Source: Neocallimastix lanati (nom. inval.)
Taxonomy: Eukaryota; Neocallimastigomycota; Neocallimastigomycetes; Neocallimastigales; Neocallimastigaceae
Assembly: GCA_016946835.1 (NCBI GenBank)
Contig: JACVTC010000036.1
Location: 1,259,001-1,270,000 of the forward strand
DNA length: 11,000 bases
Direction of reading: 5' to 3'
The notes beneath the pieces are model-generated. The model ran no database searches. It had not been told where the DNA came from and worked only from the letters and a program-made list of their open reading frames with translations. The translations under genes and the position numbers were made by a program. Shown in pieces: positions 1 to 9,489 of the stretch. How positions within the stretch are numbered: position 1 is the first letter of the stretch; every line of letters starts with the position of its first letter.

Positions 1-644
1 AATTTCTCAAAATTTAATTATTACAATAACACAGGCATTATATACTTTAAATCCTTGTAAGATATAATCATATATATATTAATTATTATGCTAAACTGTT
101 ATATAAATATTTATATGTTTATAAAATCATTTTATTAATTAGTATTATTTTAAATTTCTATCAAATTTACTTTTATAATTTATAATTTTTATTTGAAATA
201 TAATACAAAAATCAAATTATGTTATTATTATTTTTAAAAAAAGCTTATGCATATATTAATCCAACGCTTTTTAGGAAGACTGTTTTAAACTTTATTGTTC
301 CTAAAAATTTTACGGAGTTACAAGTTAACTATACAAAATTAGAAACTCAGTACTTTCTTAGTTTGATTAAAAATGAAACTTTTAATGAATCGGTATTGTT
401 TTCATCAATACCTTATTCATCCATTTATTCCATTGATATAGATTCCGATGGATTATCTGAAAAAAGTAATTCATCAACATCAACGTTATATTATAAATCT
501 CCAATTTCAAATACTTCACAAACAGATGAAATATCAAAAAATATTTTACCTCAATCATCAAAAAGAAGCCTTGTTACAGATATATGCGATAATAGTCTTG
601 AAAATAATTCACATAAGCGAATTTGTATTAAACTTGATTCATAG
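1..644 (+). CDS. 3' end of an unrecognised gene (last two exons)
   Basis: Preferred model: an exon ending at 56, an intron from 57 (GTAAGA donor) to 243 (acceptor ending AAAAAAAG), and a terminal exon 244-644 with a TAG stop. The first exon read from base 2 gives an amphipathic stretch, NLIITITQALYTLNP, with only one G or C at third codon positions in 18 codons. The competing frame from base 1 has about seven, unlike the AT-ending codons used elsewhere. The split codon then joins in phase to SYAYINPTLFRKTVLNF. An alternative acceptor at 273-274 (CTTTTTAG) would need the poorer frame. The terminal exon starts ordered and hydrophobic, then becomes a Ser/Asn/Thr-rich tail with two basic patches (SSKRS and SHKRICIK) and ends KLDS. 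I see no signal peptide, membrane helix or known domain in this C-terminal part. The function is unknown. That it is a real gene end is fairly likely; the exact splice is less sure. Confidence 0.6.
57..243 (+). other. Intron of the left-hand gene (preferred model)
   Basis: The donor is GTAAGA. The acceptor is a run of seven A followed by G, an AAG-type site like those in the Trs120 gene. The interior is almost pure A/T. A 218-base alternative ends at 274. The choice rests on phase and third-position composition of the upstream exon. Confidence 0.5.
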
Positions 645-685
645 TTGTATGGCGATGTTTTTTATTTAATATTGTGATGATATTA

Positions 686-691
686 AATAAA
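686..691 (+). promoter_or_regulatory. Possible polyadenylation signal
   Basis: AATAAA lies about 42 bases after the TAG stop of the left-hand gene, a normal place for a 3'-end signal. In DNA this AT-rich the hexamer is common by chance, so position is the only support. Confidence 0.35.
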
Positions 692-1000
692 TGAAAGATA
701 TAAAGATTAACTAAATATTATATTTATATATATTTAAAAGGTTAAGAAGAATTATTTTTCATAACTGTAATGATAAAACAAACAAAAAAAAAATATTGAA
801 TTTTTAATTTTAACTACTTTGTTGTATATAAATGGGATATTATATTAAATATAATTCATTATTTATATTTTCTTATTTTATTTTTTTTTATTGTAATAAT
901 TATTTATAATTATTTATTTTAATTTTATTTTGTTTTTTTGTTTCGTTATTAATAATTTATTAATAATTATTAAAAATGGATATATAATGTTATAAAATTA

Positions 1001-1044
1001 TAGTTATAAAAAATTAATCAAATAGTTATAAAAAATTAATCAAA
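1001..1044. repeat. Perfect tandem duplication, 22-base unit
   Basis: Two identical 22-base units (1001-1022 and 1023-1044) beginning TAGTTATAAAAAATTAATCA sit end to end, followed by three more matching bases (TAG). Identity is complete, so the duplication is recent or maintained. Confidence 0.9.
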
Positions 1045-1114
1045 TAGTCAACTTAATATACCATTTTAATCTAATAATATAAATTATAAATATTTTAACT
1101 TTAAATTTATGAAA

Positions 1115-1166
1115 TATTTATTTATTTATTTATTAATTTTGTTATTTTTTGGTTTAAATGATTTTA

Positions 1167-1261
<95 letters not shown>

Positions 1262-1299
1262 ATAGATAAATAAATAAACAAACAAACAAATAAATAATA
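1115..1299. repeat. ATTT block facing a long TAAA tetranucleotide array
   Basis: About five ATTT units at 1115-1135 are followed, after a spacer of about 30 bases, by some 30 TAAA/AAAT units from about 1166 to 1299. The far end degrades to TAGA and CAAA variants. The two blocks are complementary in inverted orientation and could pair as a hairpin. Confidence 0.9.
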
Positions 1300-1447
1300 T
1301 ATCAAACTATTTTTTTAGATAGATAACATTCATATTTTATATATAAGTATATATATATATATATATTTTTTTTTTAATTAAAAAATATATTTATTTTTAA
1401 ATTAAATATATAATGTTAAACTATATATATAATGAATAAATAATAAA

Positions 1448-2588
1448 TTATCTTTCACTATCACTGTTATATAAATTCATTTTATCAATAAATTTAATTT
1501 ATTTTTTATTAATATATATATTAGTGTTTTGTAAATTATTAAGACGCTTATTCAAATTTACCCTTAAATTCCATGCTTTAAAAAAATAAAATTTATTTTA
1601 ATATGCATTAATTGTTTAAACTTTATTCCTTTTTTAACAGACATTGAAGGATTTCTAAAGAATTTTTATTTGTCAAATGCTTTATATTACAGAAGTCACT
1701 CTTTTTTTTTCATGTTGATTAATTATTTCCATTGAAATTCTAAATTATTTTTAAATTAATTCTTAAATTCTGATGAATCATTTATAGATTTATTATCATC
1801 AAGATTTGATGAATAATAATCATTCTTAATGATAGATGATAATAATGATTTTGGTGTATCAGATATTATAATTGTAGTATTAATTAAATAAGCATTATTA
1901 TATTGATTTGTATCATGGTTCTTTTGAAAATCATTGAAATTGTAGTGTTTTGTATATTAATGTTTAACGTAGGATTAAAACTATCATATTATGTGAATAA
2001 TCTTTATCTACTATTAGATTGTTGTTAGAATTCATAATATTTAAACTTTTATTGGAAAATTAATTGCTAGTTTGTTTAATGAAAAAATCATATTATTTTT
2101 CAAAATCATTGAACTTAATGTATTAATAGGTGATTTTAATATATCTTTAGTCAAATTTAATTGATTTAACATATTATTATTTTTATTACTAATATTTGTT
2201 TGGGAATCTGTTTTATTGTAAGATTCATTAATATTTTTTGATGGTGATGATGATTCAATTTTATATATTTGATTATTTGAATTATTATTTATATTTATTA
2301 GGGTTGCTAATTAAGTTAGTAGAATTAATTATATCAGTGGTTGATGTTTCATTGATTTTCATTATTTGAAATATTATTATTATTACTTGTATCTTTACTA
2401 TTTGCAAGAAGAGGATATACTGATATATCCAATATTCTAATTATATTATTATAATATTTATCATCATTATTATTATCATTACTAGAGATAAATGCTATTG
2501 AATTGGCTTTTTTCGCTTAAAATAGAAATATACTATTATCTAATTTAATATTTAAAGAATAACTTCCTTTAAAATTTGAGTTCAATGT
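1448..2588 (-). pseudogene. Decayed protein-coding gene, unidentified family
   Basis: Reading the minus strand from 2588 down gives a chain of protein-like pieces separated by single-base frame changes and stops. In order: FKGSYSLNIKLDNSIFLF, a TAA at 2517-2519, AKKANSIAFISSN and IIRILDISVYPLLANSKD in the same frame; then Asn/Ser-rich pieces (INETSTTDIINSTNLISNPN; SNNQIYKIESSSPSKNINES; LTKDILKSPINTLSSMILKN; MNSNNNLIVDKDYSHNM; SDTPKSLLSSIIKNDYYSSN); stops at 1756 and 1723; then KHLTNKNSLEILQCLL, GIKFKQLMHIKINF and KAWNLRVNLNKRLNNLQ; a stop at 1499, MNLYNSDSER, and a last stop at 1448. Frame changes fall near 2352, 2285, 2055, 1985, 1950, 1710, 1630 and 1585. The shape is an ordered start, a long disordered middle and an ordered end, about 380 codons. 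I do not recognise the family. Sequencing indels are an alternative, but the Trs120 exons in the same window need no such corrections. Its true 5' end may lie beyond 2588. Confidence 0.65.
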
Positions 2589-2695
2589 TCAATAGATTAT
2601 TAAGTATAAATATACATATAACTAATTTTTTATGTTATTTATGTTTAAAATTTTGAAATAATGAAAATTATAATAAAAAATTAGAGATTAATTAA

Positions 2696-2698
<3 letters not shown>

Positions 2699-2729
<31 letters not shown>
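2699..2729. repeat. Poly-T run of about 31
   Basis: This is an uninterrupted T run on the plus strand. A run of 22 A follows at 2861-2882, so the two could pair across about 130 bases. Confidence 0.95.
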
Positions 2730-2730
<1 letters not shown>

Positions 2731-2860
2731 GATTGAATATATTATATATTAATAATATGTAACTAATATATATATGTTATAATTTATGTGGTTATATATA
2801 TTATATATATACTACTAAATACATTAAACTAAAGAGAATTATTTTTAGTTGATGAATAAG

Positions 2861-2882
2861 AAAAAAAAAAAAAAAAAAAAAA
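2861..2882. repeat. Poly-A run of 22
   Basis: This is an uninterrupted A run, the inverted partner of the T run at 2699-2729. It could in principle be the tail of an old reverse-transcribed insertion, but no flanking duplication or retroelement sequence is visible. Confidence 0.95.
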
Positions 2883-3016
2883 TTAAATAGGATAATACTA
2901 TATATTAATATCTACAATTGTTTATTAATAATTAAAATTTTAAATTTGGTACTGCATAAAATTCATATGATTATACAAAGGTGGATAAATAAATATAAAA
3001 ATATATTATTTATAGT

Positions 3017-3039
3017 TTTTTTTTTTTTTTTTTTTTTTT
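3017..3039. repeat. Poly-T run of about 23
   Basis: A pure T homopolymer on the plus strand within A/T-only sequence. Confidence 0.9.
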
Positions 3040-3352
3040 AAATATATATAACTATATTTTGTACAAAATAATATATATATAATGTATATATTTTGATATA
3101 AAATTTATATTAATTTTTTATTTATTATTTTTTGTTTATAAACTTTTTTAATTTATAAAATACACCTTTTACAAAAAAAGTTTTTTGGTAAATTAAAAAT
3201 ATTATATTGATTGGCTACTATGATATTATATAACAGAATAATGAATGATGAAATAAAATATTTTAAAAAAAATTTTAAATAATAAAATCAATACATCTCA
3301 AAAAAGATTTCCTGTGTTTCAAAGAAAAAATTAGAATAAAAACAGACTATTC

Positions 3353-3353
<1 letters not shown>

Positions 3354-3395
<42 letters not shown>
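3354..3395. repeat. TTA trinucleotide array
   Basis: About 14 uninterrupted TTA units, followed by TTA-like sequence to about 3437. Confidence 0.9.
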
Positions 3396-3396
<1 letters not shown>

Positions 3397-3438
3397 ACAA
3401 TATTTATTATTATTAAATTTTTAAATTATTATTATTTT

Positions 3439-3545
3439 ATAATTGTTATTAATGTGGAAGTTGAACATAATTCATAGAGTTATGACCGAAAAGCATTTTC
3501 CAAGATAGATATGCTTATTTAGCATTAAAGAAATTAATAAAAGTA
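3439..3545. pseudogene. Short coding-like fragment, strand uncertain
   Basis: On the plus strand this reads IIVINVEVEHNS, TAG at 3475-3477, SYDRKAF, a one-base shift near 3498, then QDRYAYLALKKLIK. On the minus strand the same bases give AYLSWKMLFGHNSMNYVQLP with one stop upstream. The local rise in G and C against a nearly pure A/T background suggests former coding sequence, but I cannot fix the strand or family. Confidence 0.3.
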
Positions 3546-4011
3546 TAAATATTTTAATAATTATTAAATAAAGTATTATTTTATTTAATCTTAATTTAAA
3601 ATTACAAATTATTTAATTTTGTAATTATAAATATATATTTTATAAAAAGATATATAAATATATAAATTTAATTTAAAAGAAATTTTTTATATTATTCTTT
3701 CATTATCATTATTATTTTTTAAATAACCTAGTGTCTAATTTATTGCTTTAATTAATAACAATTTCTTTTTTAATTAATATTGGAACATATTAATAAATAT
3801 GTTATATAAAATTAAATGATAGATTATTTCATTAAGATTTATTGTATTATCAATTATGAAATTTATATTATTTTGTTAATATTTATTAATATTAACAAAA
3901 GTTCTATATATATAATTTTTTATATATAAAAAGATATTTGCTTTCTATGCAATATTTCTTTATTAATTTTCGAAATAATGATTATTCTTTCTTAATTGAT
4001 ATTTTTATTAT
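3546..4011. other. AT spacer with several short hairpins
   Basis: I see no gene here. It holds three perfect inverted repeats: 9-base arms at 3600-3608/3618-3626, 7-base arms at 3784-3790/3797-3803, and 13-base arms at 3871-3883/3888-3900. Confidence 0.6.
3871..3900. repeat. Perfect 13-base inverted repeat with a 4-base loop
   Basis: The left arm TTTTGTTAATATT (3871-3883) and right arm AATATTAACAAAA (3888-3900) flank the loop TATT. There is no mismatch, and each arm contains a G:C pair, so it is more than an A/T accident of the commonest kind. Confidence 0.85.
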
Positions 4012-4526
4012 TTAATTAACAACTATCTTTTCTTTAGATTATTTTTTGTTATCTTCATTTTTACTGTTCTTTTGCTTTTCTTTCATTAGATTTATTATAA
4101 ACTAAAATTTCTTTCATTGCTTTCTTTTAAATATTTATTTTATCATCCTTTTATTATAATTTTAATTGATTTCTTATCTGACCTAATTTCACAATTGATT
4201 GCTCAATCAGTTTACTTTTTCTGTTCGTTCATACTTTCTAATTTCTTTAATATTATTATATAAATGCATTTCACTCATTTTTAATTAACATTTCTTTATT
4301 CAATAAAATGCTTTTTAATATTTCATTTTATATCACTATTAATTTTTTTTGATTTTTTGAAGTTATTGTCATTTTCATAAAGTTAGTCATTTTATATTCA
4401 ATATGTATAATATATATGATCCACCAATTATCTCCTAATCTCCAGAATTTTATTAATACACATTTTTGAATATTTTTTATATTCTAATTTATTCAATATC
4501 GTTTGATATACCATTAAAGCATTATT
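4012..4526 (-). pseudogene. Remnant of a Lys/Glu-rich, probably coiled-coil gene
   Basis: The minus strand yields successive helix-like charged pieces: LMVYQTILNKLEYKKYSKMC and INKILEIRR (open from about 4526 to a stop at 4428), ILKSILLNKEMLIKNE (stop at 4271), LKKLESMNEQKK (stop at 4212), and in a shifted frame KSKLIEQSIVKLGQIRNQLK. Stops then interrupt KKAMKEILVYNKSNERKAKE (stop at 4061), and a further shift gives KNEDNKK, stop, SKEKIVVN with a stop at 4012. The heptad-like spacing of Leu/Ile among Lys and Glu suggests a coiled coil. At least three frame changes and six or more stops make it non-functional. The plus strand here is pyrimidine-rich, so some lysine content follows from composition alone, which limits confidence. 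The family is unknown, and it may be part of the same old gene as the 1448-2588 relic. Confidence 0.4.
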
Positions 4527-5021
4527 TTAAGATATTTTTAAAGTAATTTTAATTTTGATTCGGTAGTTTTTATTATCAAAATAAATATTTTTTTTTTTTT
4601 AATTTTATTTTTATTTTTATTATTTTTATTTTTATTATTTTTATTTTTTTATTCATTTTGTTTTATCTGATTTGTATTTTAATTATAGTCATATTTTAAT
4701 ATTTATTTTATTATTATTTCATATTTATATTCTATTATCTGTTATATTTTATTCTATTTTTATTCTATTTCATATTGTTTTATTATATTCAATATGCATA
4801 TTATATTCATATTTTACCATTTAATTTATTTCATCTTATTTTATTCAATCTATACTTTAATTATGTTTTTATTTTATTATTTATTTTCATTTATTTTTAT
4901 TTTTATTTGTATATATATTTTAATTTTCCATTTTTTCTTCATTCTTCTATTCTTTTAATCTTCTATTCGTTCATTCGTTCATTCTTTCATTCTTTCATTT
5001 TGTTATTTATTTTTTTTTTTT

Positions 5022-5052
5022 TATTTTTTATTTTTTATTTTTTATTTTTTTA
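5022..5052. repeat. Heptamer repeat ATTTTTT
   Basis: Single A residues at 5023, 5030, 5037 and 5044 in a T background give an exact period of seven. The same repeat recurs in intron 11 of the Trs120 gene. Confidence 0.8.
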
Positions 5053-5125
5053 TGCTTTATTGTATATTTTTTATTATTTAATTTCTATTTTATTTAAATA
5101 TTTATTTTTTTTTTATGCCTTTAAC

Positions 5126-5284
<159 letters not shown>

Positions 5285-5371
5285 TATTTTTTTTATCTGG
5301 TTTATACATATAATATAAATGATTTTAGATTTAACAAACATTTAAATATAAATAATTTACTATTATTTATT

Positions 5372-5407
5372 ATTTAAAACATTTAAAACATTTAAAACAT
5401 TTAATAA
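5372..5407. repeat. Nine-base tandem repeat ATTTAAAAC, three copies plus a partial
   Basis: Exact copies lie at 5372-5380, 5381-5389 and 5390-5398, followed by a diverged fourth, ATTTAATAA. Confidence 0.85.
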
Positions 5408-5647
5408 ATACTAGTATAATTAGAAAATATATAAATGTTCTACTAAAAAATATGATAATGGTCGCTGTCACATGAATGTTTTGAATTTTATGTTCTATAA
5501 CAATAATTATGAAACAAAAATTATAAATTATTGTTATTAATTTGGATTATACATATTAAATAATATATAAATATATAGACATTTGTTTCTATTATTAATA
5601 TTAGCAATAATATAATATTAAATTAAAATCAAAATATTAAATAAAAA

Positions 5648-5682
<35 letters not shown>

Positions 5683-6418
5683 TATTTATTTTAAACTAAT
5701 CTTTCCACATTTAATGATTTCATAATAATTATTAAATTTATAAAAGTTCCAAGAAGTCAGTACAAATATCTTTGATTTAAGTGAAAGAAAAAAAGTAAAG
5801 TTTTTTTTATGTAATATGTTTATTTTATTTAAGTGAAAAATATGAAAATATTAAAAATTATTATTATTTTAATTTAATTTATTTAATCAAAAACAATATT
5901 AGAGAAGTGTAAGTAAATAAACATAAATAAACAAACTCTTATTATTATTATTATTATTATTATTTTTTTTTTTTTTTTATGAATTTAGATTTCATTTTTA
6001 AATATGATTAAATTATTAAATTGAATGATAGAATTATTTTAATTATTATTCTTAAAATAATGAATAAAACCGAATGAAAAAAAAAAATAATAATGGAAAT
6101 AAATATGAATTTAATAATGTAATTGAAATATAATAAATTTCATTTAAAATTTTTTGTTTTTAAAATTATGAGATTTAACATATATATATATATATATATA
6201 CAGAAAAAAAAAAATAAAAATAATAATAATAAAAAAAAAAAAGTCTTTTTTTGTTTTAAAATGATATATATATATTTTTAATTTAATAATAATATTAATG
6301 AAATTTTAATAAATAAATAAACATGTTAATTATAATAAATGTTTATAAATTCAATAATAATTATAAGGTAAATAGTAAGACTTTACCATAAGAGAGATTA
6401 ATTTTTTTGATTTATATA

Positions 6419-6422
<4 letters not shown>

Positions 6423-6463
<41 letters not shown>
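6423..6463. promoter_or_regulatory. Poly-T run of about 41 upstream of the Trs120 start
   Basis: A pure T run ends about 113 bases before the Trs120 ATG. In fungi, poly(dA:dT) tracts in promoters keep nucleosomes off, so a promoter role is plausible here, but equally long runs occur in introns and spacers of this window. Confidence 0.45.
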
Positions 6464-6465
<2 letters not shown>

Positions 6466-6501
6466 TTGTTGTTGTAAATATTTGTTTTATTCATATGAAA
6501 T

Positions 6502-6530
6502 AGGTTATTAATAGTATCCAAAAATAACCT
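6502..6530 (+). promoter_or_regulatory. 8-base inverted repeat just upstream of the Trs120 gene
   Basis: AGGTTATT (6502-6509) and AATAACCT (6523-6530) are perfect inverted copies around a 13-base loop, 46 bases before the start codon. They contain the only GG and CC pairs nearby. It could be a protein-binding palindrome or a leader hairpin, or chance. Confidence 0.3.
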
Positions 6531-6576
6531 TTATTATATTTTATAATATTTATTGATATAATTAGATTAAATAACT

Positions 6577-6980
6577 ATGAGCGTTGTACTTCCTTCATTG
6601 GATCCATATAAAATTGGATATGTCGATCCAGCTAGAATAAAAATAGCTATTGTTCCAGTTGGAAAAATTAAGAAGAAGTTATTTAAAAAATTTATTGAAA
6701 TAATATCTGAAAAAGAAATTTTAGATTTGAAGGATATTCCTTTTATTTTACAAGAAAATGGTATAAAATTTAAATAAAAATTATTTGAAATTTAATTTTC
6801 GTACTTCAATTACTTCTACTAATGATAATGATAATAAATATATATATATAGGTGTTGTTAATAATAAGAAACCTGAGGAAGGAAAAGTTTTATTGAAATA
6901 TGTTACTTCGCATAATGTTGAGCATGGAAGATATGAAGATATTCAACCTTTTAGAAGAATTTTTGGGGTTAATATTTTGG

Positions 6981-7027
<47 letters not shown>

Positions 7028-9458
7028 CATAATAATTAATAAATTATTTATTGAAATGCTAATATATTTTAATAAAGGTTATTGGTATTATTGATTGCGA
7101 ACAACAACAAGATATTCAAAAAGAATATCAAAAATTTAAAAAATTAATTTCAAAAAAGGTATATAAACTTTGATATTATTTAAATTAATTGCTGATATAG
7201 TAGAATAAAATTATTAATTATTAAGATGAACTTTATTATTTTCAGTTTTCAACAATTTTATCAAGAGTGTGTTTTGCTCATAATCCATCGGAAGAACAAA
7301 AATCAGAATTATTATCTATTGAGCCTGTTCAATTTTTTACCGATGATGAATCCTTTAAAGCGAAATACAATGAAGTATTAGTTCAATTAATATCAAATAT
7401 TATTACAAGATTCGATACATTGGTAATTTAATAAATATAATAAATTAATAAAAGTTCTTATTATTAGATTTTAATATTAATAAAAATGATTTTAATAAAA
7501 GATAAATGATATCAAAAGATTACAAATAATTCATTCACCAAAACCAAATAACCCTACTGCTAAAGATCAGAAGGATTATGTTAATAATCCTATACCTACT
7601 ACAATGACTATGAAGAAAGAACCATCAAATTTTCCAATTTTACCACCAAGTGTATATGTTAGTGGAACTGCACGAGAAATAAGTCAGAATTCACAAACAG
7701 TGGAAACTTCTAGTCCTACTGTACTTACAAATCCTAGTCTTCAAAATGTTGTAGGAATGTTAGCTGATTCTAGGGCTCGCAAACTTACAGCCTCGAGATC
7801 TCAGAAACTTGCATCAGATTTATTACTTTTAGCAGGAAGAGTTTCTGAAGCCGCAAAAAAGTATCGAATATTAGTAATATATTTAAACATTTTATAAAAT
7901 TATTATTAACTTATAATTATTTAATATTTAATTGATAGTTATTCGAATATTCTAGAAACAATGAAGAATAATAATGATTTTTTATGGCAAGCTGTTTGTA
8001 TGGAATCATATCAATGTGCGTTGTTCTTGGAAGCATTACAAAATAATAAAAGCACTACAATAAAAATTGTAATAAAAAATATTTATATTCATATTTTAAG
8101 AGATGACAGAAAAAAAAATAAATAAAATTTAATTTTAATAATATAATTATATTTATTATAAAATTTATTATTTATATTAAAAAGCAAAATAAGGATAATT
8201 CAACTGAAACTGAAGACTTAAAATTTGATACTTTAACATCATATGAACATTTTAGAAAAACTGGATTGACCATTTATCATACAAATATTAAATTAAAGAC
8301 ATTAATTTGTGAATTGCCTGAAAGAACTAGAGAAGTTATTGCATTATATGATAAAGTTTCTGATAAAGAAGATAAACCTTCTTATCCTTTTTTGGCTATT
8401 ACGAGTTGTTTAAGAATTGCAAAATTACTTTCAATTATGCACAATATTCACTTAAATAGCTCATTTTTATCAGGAGCATCAATACAACTTAATTCTAATA
8501 AAAGACTTTCATCACCAAATATAAATATTGATAATAATGTTAATATTGTTGAACCTGTTAATGGTGTATCCAAAATTGCAGTAGCCTCTTGGTTAAATAA
8601 GGCATGGCATGGCGGTTTACAATTTCTTTCTGAAAATTTAAAAATAGATATTTGTGCATCAATTTCAGCAATTTACGGTTCAGTTGGAATGTTACGTAAA
8701 CATGCTTTCTTTTTACATCAAACTGATTTAATGACTGTAACTTATATTAGAAATTTAATACAAAAAAATTTAACAAAAAATAAAGATTCAAGTTCCTCAA
8801 CTTCCCCAATTTCTCCAAGGAGTAATTCTTTTGATGTATTAAATGATGACGATGATGATGAAAGTAATCGTTTTATTGCATATCCATCTGGTGAATTGAT
8901 GGAACGTGTTTGCGAGATTATAGGAATTGGTGAATCCTGTAAATATTAATAAACATAATTTTTAGAAATAAAAATATTTAATAATAAAATTTTTGTTTTT
9001 GTTTAATTTTATTTAATTTTATATTTTTATATATATATATATATATTTATTATTATTATTATTATAATTATTATTATTATTTTTTTTTTTTGAATAATTT
9101 TACTTTATACTAGTGAGAACAACTCCTTTACTTGTACCATATAAAAATGATTTAGTTTGGGAAATGAGAAAGGATGAATTGAAAAAAAAAGAAGCATTAA
9201 AATGGAATAATAGACAGTCATCTCAAGAAAATTTAGGTAAACCGAAATTTGAAAATCTTCAATTTGGATGGCCAGAATTACAAATATTTATGATGAAACA
9301 ATGCTTAGAAATGTCATTAATTTCTGAAGGTAGAATAATTAAAATATATTCGATAAATAGATTAAAATTTTATATATTTATAATATTATTAATTTATATT
9401 AATTTTTTATTAATTTTTTATTATATTTTTATTTTTAATTGTTTATTTTTATTTTTTA

Positions 9459-9489
<31 letters not shown>

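Larger units (their letters stand above)
645..1447. other. AT-rich spacer without an intact gene
   Basis: This holds the presumed 3' untranslated end of the left-hand gene, then A/T-only sequence, a 22-base tandem duplication, an ATTT block facing a long TAAA array, and a short TA array at about 1349-1366. I see no exon-like stretch on either strand. Confidence 0.7.
2589..3438. other. Repeat-rich AT spacer
   Basis: The content is a poly-T run, TA-rich sequence, a poly-A run, a second poly-T run and a TTA array. A short piece at about 2944-2992 reads FGTA, stop, NSYDYTKVDK on the plus strand, but it is too short to call. I see no gene. Confidence 0.6.

Noticed and set aside
448-669. 73-codon open frame inside the left-hand gene
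   Set aside because: It is an out-of-frame shadow of the terminal exon, with poorer codon texture.
1641-1733. Plus-strand exon-like stretch after a pyrimidine-rich TTTTTTAACAG, reading DIEGFLKNFYLSNALYYRSH
   Set aside because: Attractive alone, but the minus strand here gives several consecutive protein-like pieces that continue the relic on both sides, which explains the composition better. It remains a weak alternative.
2944-2992. Fragment FGTA, stop, NSYDYTKVDK
   Set aside because: It is too short, with an internal stop and nothing continuing on either side.
5395-5538. Minus-strand open frame of about 45-50 codons (VIEHKIQNIHVTATIIIFF)
   Set aside because: It is hydrophobic, AT-driven and short, and its C-terminal part is the 9-base repeat. 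Chance is sufficient.
5744-5836. 30-codon plus-strand piece FQEVSTNIFDLSERKKVKFF
   Set aside because: It has no start codon, clear splice sites or neighbouring exon. It is noted only in case a homolog exists.
6785-6851. Separate small gene starting at 6785
   Set aside because: It begins with TTG, not ATG, and the downstream part is exon 2 of the Trs120 gene. The segment before 6852 falls in intron 1.
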